Assembly (NCBI RefSeq): GCF_008001015.1
Contig: NZ_CP042862.1
Location: forward strand, 1 to 64,000
DNA length: 64,000 bases
Source of the DNA: Serinicoccus profundi
GTDB taxonomy: Bacteria > Actinomycetota > Actinomycetes > Actinomycetales > Dermatophilaceae
Direction of reading: 5' to 3'
Positions within the stretch are counted from its first letter, which is position 1; the number at the start of each line of letters is the position of its first letter. The position numbers were made by a program, and so were the translations under genes. Positions 56,197 through 64,000 of the stretch are shown here, in pieces. Under the pieces are notes generated by a model. It saw only the letters and a list, made by a program, of their open reading frames with translations. It made no database searches and was not told where the DNA came from.

Positions 56197-57423
56197 TCAG
56201 CCCTCGTGCGCCACCGCGCCGCGCTGGAGCACCAGGCGCAGGTGCGTCTGCGGGTCGGCGAGCACCCCGGCGTCCTCCAGCGGGTTGGCGCCGAGCACGA
56301 GCAGGTCGGCGGCGGCTCCCGGTGCCACGACGCCGAGCTCCCCGGTCCGCCCCAGGAGGTCGGCGCCCACGAGGGTGGCCGAGTGCAGGATCTCCTGCGC
56401 GGACTGGATCTGCGCCCGGATGGCGAACTCCTGGCTCTGGTGGCGGTGCATGCTGCCCAGCAGGTCGGTGCCGAGGGCGATCCTGACCCCGCCCTTGGTC
56501 GCGAGGTCCAGGGCGTGCAGCCCGGCCTCGAGCACGTCGCCGACCTTGGCCTGGCTGGCCTCGGGCAGGCCCGCCTCGGCGCCCTCCTTGCGGAGGAACT
56601 CATAGGTCACCAGCGTCGGCACGAGGAAGGCGTCGTGCTCCCGGAAGAGGGTGACGCTGGACTCGTCGATGAGGTTGCCGTGCTCGATGCAGCGCAGACC
56701 GAGCTCCAGCCCGCGGTTCACCGCCCGGGCGGTGTAGGCGTGCCCGGTGACGTAGCGGTTGGCGTTGGAGGCCTCCTCCACCACGGCCTTGATCTCCTCG
56801 ATGGAGAACTGCAGCGAGTCCACCCGGTCGGTCGGGGACGCCACGCCCCCGGAGAGCATGATCTTGACGTGGTCGGCCCCGGTGCGCAGCTGCTCGCGGG
56901 CCGCCCGCCGCACGGCGTCGACCCCGTCGCAGACGGTGCCGATGTTGGGGCAGCAGACGTGGTGGTCGATGACCTGGCGGCCGGCGCTGCGCAGGTCCGC
57001 GTGCCCGCCGCTCGGCGAGAGCGCCTTGCCGCCGAAGAAGACCTGAGGACCGGCCCACAGCCCGTCGGCGAGGGCAGCAGCCACGCCGTAGTCGGCCCCG
57101 CCGACGTCCCGCACCGAGGTGAAGCCGCGCCCCAGCATGCCGCGCAGGATCCCCTGGGTCTGCGCTGCGACGTAGTAGGGCGAGTACTCCGCCTGGGCGC
57201 CGAGATCGGCCGTGCCCGCGGTGACGTGGACGTGCGCGTCGATGAGCCCGGGGCTGATGAAGCAGCCGCCGGCGTCGATCGTCGTGGCCGACTGCGGGAC
57301 CGTCAGCGACTCGCCGACCTCCTGGATGACGCCGTCGCTGATGAGCACGTCGGCGGGCCGCGCCTCCCCCGCCGCCACGTCGCAGACGGATCCACCCTGC
57401 AGGACCACCGTGTCAGAAGCCAT
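56197..57423 (-). CDS. Metal-dependent amidohydrolase (imidazolonepropionase/prolidase-like)
   Basis: A 408-residue amidohydrolase. Metal ligands are seen in GLIDAHVHVTAG (HxH), the Lys in VKIMLSGGVASP, His in YVTGHAYTA and CIEHGNLID, and Asp in IALGTDLLGS; the C-terminal composite domain has PGAAADLLVLGANPL. Proteins of this group cleave Xaa-Pro or Xaa-Arg dipeptides or related amides. It is divergent from the RpiR-type regulator, which probably controls it. Confidence 0.9.
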   Translation of the reverse strand: MASDTVVLQGGSVCDVAAGEARPADVLISDGVIQEVGESLTVPQSATTIDAGGCFISPGLIDAHVHVTAGTADLGAQAEYSPYYVAAQTQGILRGMLGRGFTSVRDVGGADYGVAAALADGLWAGPQVFFGGKALSPSGGHADLRSAGRQVIDHHVCCPNIGTVCDGVDAVRRAAREQLRTGADHVKIMLSGGVASPTDRVDSLQFSIEEIKAVVEEASNANRYVTGHAYTARAVNRGLELGLRCIEHGNLIDESSVTLFREHDAFLVPTLVTYEFLRKEGAEAGLPEASQAKVGDVLEAGLHALDLATKGGVRIALGTDLLGSMHRHQSQEFAIRAQIQSAQEILHSATLVGADLLGRTGELGVVAPGAAADLLVLGANPLEDAGVLADPQTHLRLVLQRGAVAHEG

Positions 57424-57488
57424 TATCGATCTCCTCTCGCGTCCAGATATGGCTCACTGTCGCACATACCAGCAAGGAGTGTTGCAGA

Positions 57489-58379
57489 ATGGGTGGTGTG
57501 ACGGAGTCCGATCTTCCTCCGTGGGTGCGCAGCCGGCTCTCGGGGCGGGCGCCCGGGCGGGGCGTGACGGAGGTGCTGCGGGCCCTGGGCTCGCACCCCC
57601 GGCAGATGTCGTACGCCTCGGCCCAGCAGGCCGGGGAGATCGCCGGGGTCAACGCCGCCACCGTCGTGCGCGCGGCCCAGCAGATCGGGTTCACCGGGTG
57701 GCCGCCGCTGCGTGCGGAGGTCCGCTCCCGCTACCTCTCCCTGCTCTCCGCCTCCCAGGTCCTCGAGGAGCACGGCGAGGCCGAGGGGGTCGGCGAGGCG
57801 ACCCTGCACCAGGACCTGCACAACCTGCGCGACCTGGCCGCGCTCATCGACGAGGACCAGCTCACGAGGGTGGCCGACATCATCATCGGGGCGCGCACCA
57901 CGCTCGTCCTCGGATCCGGCAGTTTCGCCGGGCCGGGCCTGCAGCTGGCCCACCTGGCCCAGACGATCGGGCACGACGTGCGGCTCGAGCGCGCGGGCGG
58001 CACGGCCCTGCTCAACTCCTTCTCCCTGCTGCGCGAGGGTGACGCGCTCGTCATCTTCCACCTCTGGCGCACCCCCGGCGACCTGCTGCAGATCGCCGGG
58101 CTCGCCCGCGAGCGCGGGCTGCGCCTCATCGTCATCGGCGACCACGCCCGCCCGGGGATGACGAGCCTCGCCGACGAGCTCGTCCTTGTCCCCAGCGAGG
58201 GGGCCAGCATGTTCCCCTCGCTCGTGCCGACCGTCACCGTGGTGCAGGCGATCATCGCCGCGATCGTCGCCGCCGGCCCGGCCGCCGCGTCGACGGCCGC
58301 TGACGCATCCGACGACCTCTGGCGGACCTTCCGGATCTTCCCCACCGACAAGGACGGATTCCTCCCAGAAGTGCAATAA
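57489..58379 (+). CDS. MurR/RpiR family transcriptional regulator
   Basis: A 296-residue regulator with an N-terminal RpiR helix-turn-helix (ASAQQAGEIAGVNAATVVRA, about 40-85) and a C-terminal SIS sugar-phosphate-binding domain (TTLVLGSGSFAGPG, LVIFHLWRTPGD). Binding of a phosphosugar or related ligand would change DNA binding. An AAGGAG ribosome site precedes the ATG. Its stop codon lies inside a perfect palindrome that may be its own operator for the transporter gene. Confidence 0.9.
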   Translation: MGGVTESDLPPWVRSRLSGRAPGRGVTEVLRALGSHPRQMSYASAQQAGEIAGVNAATVVRAAQQIGFTGWPPLRAEVRSRYLSLLSASQVLEEHGEAEGVGEATLHQDLHNLRDLAALIDEDQLTRVADIIIGARTTLVLGSGSFAGPGLQLAHLAQTIGHDVRLERAGGTALLNSFSLLREGDALVIFHLWRTPGDLLQIAGLARERGLRLIVIGDHARPGMTSLADELVLVPSEGASMFPSLVPTVTVVQAIIAAIVAAGPAAASTAADASDDLWRTFRIFPTDKDGFLPEVQ

Positions 58380-58387
58380 CTATTGCA
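58372..58387. promoter_or_regulatory. Palindromic operator candidate before the symporter gene
   Basis: TGCAATA-AC-TATTGCA is a perfect inverted repeat, 79 bases upstream of the symporter start and overlapping the stop codon of the regulator. Its AT-rich makeup stands out here. The RpiR-type regulator is the likely binder. A half-like TTGCA occurs in the 57,424-57,488 divergent promoter region. Confidence 0.65.
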
Positions 58388-58465
58388 TCCAGGTCCCCCA
58401 GGCGGTTTGATAGACGCGAACGACGGCCGACCCCGGCCGTGCCGGCCGCAGTGTGGAGGTCCCCC

Positions 58466-59896
58466 ATGCAACCCGTGCACGTGACGATCCTGGTGCTCTA
58501 CCTCGTGATGATGGTGGGCATCGGGCTCTGGTTCAGCCGACGGAAGTACACCTCGACCGGTGACGACTTCCTCTTCGCCGGGCGCAGCCTGCCTCGGCCG
58601 GTGATGATCGGCACGCTGCTCGCCACCTGGGTCGGGTCGGGCACGATCATCGGCGGGGCGAGCTTCGCCTACACCTACGGCCCCCTCGCCTCGATCTTCT
58701 TCATGGCCGGCACGCCGGTCGGCATCGTGGTGCTCTACTTCATCGCCAAGCGGGTCCGCCGCTCCAGCGCGCATACCGTCCCGGAGCTCCTAGAGCGCAA
58801 GTACGGCGTCACCGTGCGCATCATCGCGGCGCTCATCACGATCCTGGCCTACACCGGCATCACCGCCTACCAGTTCACCGGCGGCGGCTACATCATCAGC
58901 GTCATCACCCCGCTCTCCCCGCAGGGCGGCGCGATCCTCGTCGCCGTCATCATCACGCTGCTCGCCGTCGGCGGTGGGCTGCGCTCGGTCGCCTGGAGCG
59001 ACTTCGTCTCGGCGCTGGTCATCGTCGCCAGCCTCTTCATCGCGCTGCCGCTCATCCTCGGCGGGGAGATCGGCGGCTGGGGCGACTACTGGCAGGGCAT
59101 GCCCGAGACGCATACGACCCTCTCCGGCGGTCTGCCGGCGCTGGCCCTGCTGGGCTACTTCCTGCCGCTCTTCCTGCTCATCCTGGCCGACCAGAACATG
59201 TACCAGCGGCTCGGCGCGGCCAAGACCGAGGACGAGGCCAAGCAGGCGACCGCCGGCTTCTTCTTCTCCAGCTTCCTCGTGACCGTGCCGGTGGCGCTGC
59301 TCGGCTCTGCCGCCGTGGTGCTGCTGCCGGACATCGCGCCGGACACCGCGATCCTCTCCCTCGCCGGTGAGGGCTTTCTGCCCGTGGTCGTCGGCGGCCT
59401 GCTGCTCGGCGGGGCGCTCGCCTTCATCATCACGTCCGGCTCCTCCTTCCTCCTCTCCGGCGCCGGCAACGTCGTCTACGACGCCGTGCAGCGGATGATG
59501 GGGGTCGACCTCGACGAGCGTGGCCGGCTCAAGGTCCACCGGCTCGCGGTGCTGGGCATCGCCCTCATCGCCTACGTCCTGGGCCGTTTCTTCCCCACCG
59601 TGCTCGAGCTGCAGCTCTACTCCTACACGGTGTATGGCGTGGCGCTGGCGCCGCCGGTGCTGGCGATCTTCTTTTGGCAGCGGGCGACGAAGTGGGGCGC
59701 CATCGCGTCGATGACCGTGGCCGTCGTCCTCACCATCACCTGGGAGCAGCTGGGCCGCCCCGGTGACCTCCACTCGGTCCTCGTCTCGCTGCCGGTCACC
59801 CTGGTGACGCTGGCCGTGGTCAGCCTCCTCACGCCGGGGGCGCGGCGGTCGGTCGAGGACCACCCGGTCGCGGTCGGTGAGGGTGAGGCGAGGTGA
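58466..59896 (+). CDS. Sodium:solute symporter (SSS family)
   Basis: A transporter of 476 residues with about 13 membrane segments. Family features: GDDFLFAGRSLPRPVMIGTL, WVGSGTIIGGASFAY, LRSVAWSDFVSALVI, and the sodium-site region ILADQNMYQRLGAAK. It should take up an organic solute with Na+. Start ATG at 58,466 with GGAGG upstream. Substrate unknown; the neighbouring amidohydrolase suggests a peptide, amide or modified amino acid. Confidence 0.92.
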   Translation: MQPVHVTILVLYLVMMVGIGLWFSRRKYTSTGDDFLFAGRSLPRPVMIGTLLATWVGSGTIIGGASFAYTYGPLASIFFMAGTPVGIVVLYFIAKRVRRSSAHTVPELLERKYGVTVRIIAALITILAYTGITAYQFTGGGYIISVITPLSPQGGAILVAVIITLLAVGGGLRSVAWSDFVSALVIVASLFIALPLILGGEIGGWGDYWQGMPETHTTLSGGLPALALLGYFLPLFLLILADQNMYQRLGAAKTEDEAKQATAGFFFSSFLVTVPVALLGSAAVVLLPDIAPDTAILSLAGEGFLPVVVGGLLLGGALAFIITSGSSFLLSGAGNVVYDAVQRMMGVDLDERGRLKVHRLAVLGIALIAYVLGRFFPTVLELQLYSYTVYGVALAPPVLAIFFWQRATKWGAIASMTVAVVLTITWEQLGRPGDLHSVLVSLPVTLVTLAVVSLLTPGARRSVEDHPVAVGEGEAR

Positions 59897-60618
59897 TGCG
59901 GCTGCAGGATTACCGCGCGCTGAGCTTCGACGTCTACGGCACGCTCATCGACTGGGAGGCCGGCATCGGCGCGGTGCTCACCCCCTGGGCGGCCGAGGTC
60001 GGCCTGGAGCTCGACGAGGAGACCCTGCTCCGGGACTATGCCCGGCACGAGGCCGACGTGGAGCGTGAGCACCCGCAGTCGCTCTACCCGGAGGTCCTCG
60101 CGCAGGCGTTCACCCGGACGGGGCAGGCGCTGGGCGCCGAGGTCGACGAGACGTGGGCGGCCCGACTCGGCGCCTCGGTGCCTGACTGGCCGGCCTTCGA
60201 GGACTCCCGGGAGTCACTGGCCGCCCTGGCCGAGCACTTCCAGCTCATCATCCTGTCCAACGTGCACCGTGAGGGCTTCGAGGCCAGCAACCGTCGGCTC
60301 GCCACGACGCCCGCGGCCGTGGTCACGGCCGAGGACGTCGGGGCCTACAAGCCGGCCGAGCCGCACTTCGCGGCGCTCGACTCCACCCTGCGCGAGCTCG
60401 GGATCGCCCGGGAGGAGCACCTGCACGTCGCGCAGAGCCTCTTCCACGACCACGTGCCCGCGGCCCGGCACGGGGTGGACTCGGTCTGGATCAACCGCCG
60501 CCACGCCCGCCCCGGCTGGGGTGCGACGCCCGAGCCGGAGGGGCGGTGGACCTACCTGGCGGAGTACCCCTCGATGGAGGCCTTCGCCCGGGCGGTCCGG
60601 GAGGACGAGCACATCTGA
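59896..60618 (+). CDS. HAD-superfamily hydrolase, haloacid dehalogenase-like
   Basis: A 240-residue HAD enzyme. Motif I: LSFDVYGTLIDW (nucleophile Asp), motif II: IILSNVHREG, motif III: GAYKPAEPHF (Lys), motif IV: SLFHDHVPA. The sequence is nearest to type II haloacid dehalogenases. The ATG at 59,896 overlaps the symporter stop (TGATG); a GTG at 59,893 is an alternative. Coupling suggests both act on the same imported compound. Confidence 0.9.
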   Translation: MRLQDYRALSFDVYGTLIDWEAGIGAVLTPWAAEVGLELDEETLLRDYARHEADVEREHPQSLYPEVLAQAFTRTGQALGAEVDETWAARLGASVPDWPAFEDSRESLAALAEHFQLIILSNVHREGFEASNRRLATTPAAVVTAEDVGAYKPAEPHFAALDSTLRELGIAREEHLHVAQSLFHDHVPAARHGVDSVWINRRHARPGWGATPEPEGRWTYLAEYPSMEAFARAVREDEHI

Positions 60619-60640
60619 GGCGTGCTGGGCAGCCCTGCCC

Positions 60641-61129
60641 TCAGGCCGCCAGGAAGGCGTCGATCTGGTTGATCGACTCGGTCGCGCCCTCCTCGACACC
60701 CATGTCGAGCACCTGCTGGAGGCCCTCGGCGGTCTCGTAGACCGAGGTGAAGGTCGCGCGGGTGCCGCCGTCGACCTCCTCGAACGCGTAGGTGTTGCGG
60801 GACACCGGCATCCCCTCGGCCGGCGACCAGGTCTCCGCGTCGGCGAAGCGGTCCTCGAAGGTGAAGCTGCGACCGGCGTCGACGCCGGTGATGTCCCACA
60901 GGCCGGCGTACTTCTCGCCCTCGGGGCCGGTCATGTAGTACTTCGAGGTCCGCCCCTCGGCGAGCTCGTGGTCGACGAAGGTCGCCGGGTGCGAGGGCGG
61001 GCCGAAGACCTGCTCCAGCTGGCGCGGGTCGGCATACAGCTCCCACACACGCTCGACCGGTGCCGCGAACTCCGCGGTGATCGTGATGCTGCGGTGGTCG
61101 GTGTCGGTGGTCACGTCGGTGACGGGCAT
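60641..61129 (-). CDS. SRPBCC (AHSA1-like) domain protein
   Basis: A 162-residue START/SRPBCC-fold protein: ITITAEFAAPVERVWELYAD at the N-terminus, KYAGLWDITGVDAGRSFTFE and the C-terminal long helix MGVEEGATESINQIDAFL. Such small-ligand-binding proteins are often paired with an ArsR regulator, as here; the ATG at 61,129 lies one base after the regulator stop. The ligand is unknown. Confidence 0.9.
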   Translation of the reverse strand: MPVTDVTTDTDHRSITITAEFAAPVERVWELYADPRQLEQVFGPPSHPATFVDHELAEGRTSKYYMTGPEGEKYAGLWDITGVDAGRSFTFEDRFADAETWSPAEGMPVSRNTYAFEEVDGGTRATFTSVYETAEGLQQVLDMGVEEGATESINQIDAFLAA

Positions 61130-61130
61130 G

Positions 61131-61457
61131 TCAGTGCTCCTCGAGAAAGGTGTCCATGCGATCGATGCGGCCGCGCCAGAGGTGCTCCAGCTCGGCGAGC
61201 ATCGAGGAGACCGAGCGGACGGCCTCCACGTCGCCGCTGGCCAGCTGTTCCCGGCCCCGACGACGCTTGGTGAGCAGGCCGGCGCGCTCCAGCACGGCGA
61301 CATGCTTCTGGACGGCGGCGAAGCTCATGTCATAGCTCGCCGCCAGGGCCGACACCGAGTGCTCCCCGGCCAGCACGCGGCGCAGGATGTCGCGCCTCGT
61401 GCGGTCGGCGAGCGCGTGGAACATCGCGTCCGCGCGGTCCTCGGTGGGTCGATCCAT
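61131..61457 (-). CDS. ArsR family transcriptional regulator
   Basis: A 108-residue winged-helix repressor: MFHALADRTRRDILRRVLAG, VSALAASYDMSFAAVQKHVA, VLERAGLLTKRRRGRE. It lacks obvious metal-binding Cys residues. The ATG at 61,457 is preferred; an upstream start would add 12 residues that lie over the operator. Promoter spacing (TTGCAA and TATGTT, 18 bp apart) puts transcription start at about this ATG, so the message is probably leaderless. Confidence 0.92.
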   Translation of the reverse strand: MDRPTEDRADAMFHALADRTRRDILRRVLAGEHSVSALAASYDMSFAAVQKHVAVLERAGLLTKRRRGREQLASGDVEAVRSVSSMLAELEHLWRGRIDRMDTFLEEH

Positions 61458-61463
61458 GAAGAC

Positions 61464-61493
61464 AACATACAACCAATCAGTTGTATGTTGCAA
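61464..61493 (-). promoter_or_regulatory. ArsR operator and promoter
   Basis: A perfect 10-bp inverted repeat, AACATACAAC (61,464-61,473) and GTTGTATGTT (61,480-61,489), with a 6-bp spacer. On the minus strand it covers the -10 (TATGTT, 61,464-61,469) and reaches the -35 (TTGCAA, 61,488-61,493). Binding by the encoded ArsR protein would block RNA polymerase. Confidence 0.8.
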
Positions 61494-61512
61494 CTGTGCT
61501 CTCCCTGCCCCC

Positions 61513-62037
61513 TCAGCCGGGCAGCGGTGGCTCGCGGTGCTCGCCGAAGCGGTCCCAGTCGCCGAAGGTGATCATCGGCACCCAGTGGGCGGAGACGTCG
61601 ACCCCGGTGAACTCCTCGACCTTGGCCGCCGGCTCACCCTTGACGGCGAAGTAGGAACGGGCCCGCCCGTCGGGCTGGAAGAGCAGGGACGTGTGCGCCT
61701 TGGAGTCGCGGAGCGAGAGCCACGTGTCCTGGCCGTCGGGGTAGACCGTGACCACGACCTCCCGGAGGAACAGGTCGCCGGGACGGTCGGCGTCCTCGTC
61801 GAAGTGATACTTCTTCACCTCCGAGCCGAACCAGTCGTAGAACACGGCGCCGACATACATCCCGTCGGGGTTGATCTTCAGCGTGTAGTCCGGCACCACG
61901 CCACCCGAGGCCTCGGCGACCTTGCTCACCGAGAAGGACGGTCCGTCGACGAAGCGGGAGCGCGCCTGCCGCTCGCTGATCTCGCTGATCGGCTTGCGCA
62001 GGACCGGGTGCCAGTCCCGTCCGTAGCGGTAGGTCAT
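61513..62037 (-). CDS. Putative immunity protein
   Basis: A 174-residue soluble protein with no family I recognise. It begins MTYRYGRDWHPVLRKPISEI and has alternating beta-like stretches (DYTLKINPDGMYVGAVFYDW, REVVVTVYPDGQDTWLSL). No signal peptide or membrane segment. It starts 10 bases after the stop of a polymorphic toxin gene and in the same direction, the normal place for a cognate immunity gene. That role is inferred only from position and size. Confidence 0.55.
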   Translation of the reverse strand: MTYRYGRDWHPVLRKPISEISERQARSRFVDGPSFSVSKVAEASGGVVPDYTLKINPDGMYVGAVFYDWFGSEVKKYHFDEDADRPGDLFLREVVVTVYPDGQDTWLSLRDSKAHTSLLFQPDGRARSYFAVKGEPAAKVEEFTGVDVSAHWVPMITFGDWDRFGEHREPPLPG

Positions 62038-62047
62038 CGCTGCCTTC

Positions 62048-64000
62048 TCAGGGGTAGAGGTGTGCGGTGTAGTCGAAACCGTTGATGTCGATGATATGGA
62101 CGCCGTTCTCGAAGGCGTACTCCGCCACCTCGTCGGGGATGCTCCCCCCGGCCTGCGGCGGCACCTGAAGGACCATCTCGCCCTGCAGCCGCTGACCGGC
62201 CAGCCCGGACATCTGCGTCGAGGGCACGTCGGCGACCGTCGCGCCGTCGGGGTACTTCGTGACCAGCTCGTCGATGTAGCCGAACGCCGTGGTCGGCTGC
62301 ACGTCGCCGAGCTGGGTGAGCTTGCGGGAGATGATCTGATCGCCGGGCACGTAGCTGTCCAGCCGGACGTAGCCTGACCCGCCGGGCGCCTGAAGGTAGA
62401 CCTGGTTGTGCGGGTAGTTCGGGGTCATGTAGGTGTCGAACCTGTTGCCCGCCAGCATGTTCTGCAGCCAGGGCCGGTCGCCGAAGCGGCGCAGCTCGGC
62501 CGGGGTGAGAAAGGCGTCGGTGGTGAAGTTGGCGGCATCGGCCAGCTCGTCGGCCGAGGCAGCCGGCCGACCACCCGGGAGCAACCGTCCGACGTCGGTG
62601 CCGCTGGCGGCCAGCCGCTCGATGGAGGCGAGCTCCTCGACCGTGAGAGCGCGCTTGACCCACTTGCCGCCGACGGCGAACCACCCGACGACCGGCACCG
62701 CCCCGGCATACGACAGCCCGGCGTCGACGTAGTTGCCCTCGGCGGTGTACCAGAGGCCGTTGAGCACGTCGGCCGGCTCACCGACGAGCGGCACCATCCC
62801 CAGGACGTCGAGGAGGATGTGACCGGCCTGGGCGTACCACGGCGGCCGGTTCTCCTCGGCGATCCGGGCCTCCCGCTCGATCGCCGCGATCGACCCCTCG
62901 AGGTCCTCGACCAGCCCCGGCTGCCAGGCGTCGGCGCCCTCCACCGGCGGTGCCATCAGCCCGGTCTGGAGCCCGGCGACCAGCTGGGAGACGGCATACT
63001 CGTCCATCCCGCGCAGACGCAGCGTCTCCCACAGCCGGGCGTTGACCTGCACCGTGCCGTCGTCGGTCTCCACCGTCACGGTCTCGCCCTCGGCGAAGAC
63101 CTGCCGCAGCGCCTCGGGGTTGTTGCCCATGCCCTGGTAGAGCCCCCCGAACGGGTCCGTCACCAGGTTGGTGGCGGGGCTCTTGCTCGGGTCGGGATCG
63201 AAGACGAACCCCATGGAGGTCCAGTACTCCGCCCCGTCGTCGCCCTCCAGGTCGACCATGCGGTCGTGGACGGTCGTGAGCAGCTCGGTGGAGAAGGTGC
63301 CCCGCGAGATCACCAGGGACAGGCGCTGCGCGCGGCCGCTGAACTGCGGCGCCTGCTCGATGGCGTCGGCCCAGGCCTCGCTCATCCCGGGCACCTCCAG
63401 GTCGCCCTCGCCCTGGGAGGCCAGTCCGTAGGTCATCCCCAGGCCGTTGAGCAAGGCGTCGTAGCGACCGTCGAAATCGGTGGCCTCCTCCTCGGTACGC
63501 GCGTGGAACTCGCGGTAGGAGTTGATGCTCTGGAGGTACTGGTCCAGGGTCGAGGGCGAGACCCGGCCCGCCACGGCCGCGGCGAAGTAGGGGTCGTGGG
63601 CATGCTCGGCGAGGATCTCCAGCAGCCGAGGGTCGATGTCCTGCGGGTCGGTGAACTCCGCCGGCGTCATGAGCACCTCGACCTCCTCGGCCAAGGAGTC
63701 CACCTCGGCCTGCGACAGGTCGCTGACATAGCTCTCGTCGATCTCCACGACGCCGACGCCGGGTATGCCGGGGGTGCTGCCTGCGATGAGGCGCGCCAGC
63801 GCGAGGCGACGGTCGAGGTCGCGGATCCGGTCGCTCATCCACGTCCAGATGGCGGAGCCGAAGTCCACCTGCGCGACGGACCCGGTGCCGATGAGGACCT
63901 GGTCCAGCCGTCCCCTGATGGTGCTGACGTCGGAGGGGAGGTCGTCATGGGCCGACCTCATGTCACTGACGAGGTCCTCCATCGCCCCGATGTCGATGCT
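62048..64000 (-). CDS. Polymorphic toxin (pre-toxin plus C-terminal toxin domain), 5' end outside window
   Basis: At least 644 residues; the frame is open to the window edge, so the true start may lie beyond it (an ATG at 63,982 is possible). The N-terminal part is helical, as in WXG/ESX-type secreted proteins. A hydrophobic pre-toxin-like segment (LGMVPLVGEPADVLNGLWYT, NYVDAGLSYAGAVPVVGWFA) leads to the C-terminal domain with RFGDRPWLQNMLAG, YVRLDSYVPGDQIISRKLTQ, KYPDG and LAGQRLQGEMVLQVP. That block resembles C-terminal domains of bacterial polymorphic toxins, perhaps of nuclease type; activity is not proven. Followed by a putative immunity gene. Confidence 0.65.
   Translation of the reverse strand, partial: SIDIGAMEDLVSDMRSAHDDLPSDVSTIRGRLDQVLIGTGSVAQVDFGSAIWTWMSDRIRDLDRRLALARLIAGSTPGIPGVGVVEIDESYVSDLSQAEVDSLAEEVEVLMTPAEFTDPQDIDPRLLEILAEHAHDPYFAAAVAGRVSPSTLDQYLQSINSYREFHARTEEEATDFDGRYDALLNGLGMTYGLASQGEGDLEVPGMSEAWADAIEQAPQFSGRAQRLSLVISRGTFSTELLTTVHDRMVDLEGDDGAEYWTSMGFVFDPDPSKSPATNLVTDPFGGLYQGMGNNPEALRQVFAEGETVTVETDDGTVQVNARLWETLRLRGMDEYAVSQLVAGLQTGLMAPPVEGADAWQPGLVEDLEGSIAAIEREARIAEENRPPWYAQAGHILLDVLGMVPLVGEPADVLNGLWYTAEGNYVDAGLSYAGAVPVVGWFAVGGKWVKRALTVEELASIERLAASGTDVGRLLPGGRPAASADELADAANFTTDAFLTPAELRRFGDRPWLQNMLAGNRFDTYMTPNYPHNQVYLQAPGGSGYVRLDSYVPGDQIISRKLTQLGDVQPTTAFGYIDELVTKYPDGATVADVPSTQMSGLAGQRLQGEMVLQVPPQAGGSIPDEVAEYAFENGVHIIDINGFDYTAHLYP

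Overview
The window is a high-GC actinobacterial chromosome segment starting at the replication origin. Gene content and order (dnaA-oriC-dnaN-gnd-recF-DUF721-gyrB-gyrA-DUF3566-tRNA-Ile-DLW-39-tRNA-Ala, then ppiA, rhomboid, crgA, DUF881, pknB-pbpA-rodA-pstP-fhaB-fhaA-tRNA-Leu) are typical of Actinomycetota. The overall flavour suggests Micrococcales, perhaps Intrasporangiaceae or Ornithinimicrobiaceae, but no species can be named from sequence alone.

Region 1 (1-12,660) is the replication block: DnaA boxes on both sides of dnaA, an origin between dnaA and dnaN, the clamp, RecF, a DciA-like protein and both gyrase subunits. gyrA and the DUF3566 gene each carry two apparent single-base insertions in G/C runs. 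Since gyrA is essential, these are most simply sequence errors. Similar indels break the genes at 41.0-43.3, 43.5-44.9 and 55.9 kb.

Region 2 (12,660-27,966) is an accessory island, visibly less GC-rich over 16.5-27.9 kb. It lies between a tRNA-Ala gene and a degraded copy of that tRNA's 3' half, with a broken tyrosine integrase just inside. On the minus strand it carries a four-gene set whose order matches a type II Druantia anti-phage system: cytosine methyltransferase, a small unknown protein with a possible nuclease motif, a 1007-residue unknown protein and a giant DUF1998 helicase. A fifth gene, a RecB/Cas4-like nuclease with four Fe-S cysteines, follows. An intact IS256-family element with a 9-bp target duplication has landed exactly on the helicase stop/nuclease start overlap.

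Region 3 (27,971-43,460) holds housekeeping and accessory genes: a sucrase/ferredoxin-like protein, a JmjC oxygenase preceded by a gene made of 69-bp repeats, a flotillin, a DUF2975/XRE pair with palindromic operators, AzlCD, a secreted amidase with CWB2 repeats, and a compact five-gene operon (SGNH acyltransferase, ATP-grasp ligase, S51/glutamine-amidotransferase-like protein, esterase, NYN nuclease) of unknown product.

Region 4 (43,461-55,727) is the conserved growth and division block: peptidyl-prolyl isomerase, rhomboid protease, CrgA, DUF881, then the overlapping operon fhaA-fhaB-pstP-rodA-pbpA-pknB read on the minus strand. Only one kinase gene is present.

Region 5 (55,728-64,000) holds a DUF2630 gene; an amidohydrolase divergent from an RpiR-type regulator, symporter and HAD hydrolase; an ArsR/SRPBCC pair with a clear operator; and a polymorphic toxin with a putative immunity gene, the toxin running off the window end.
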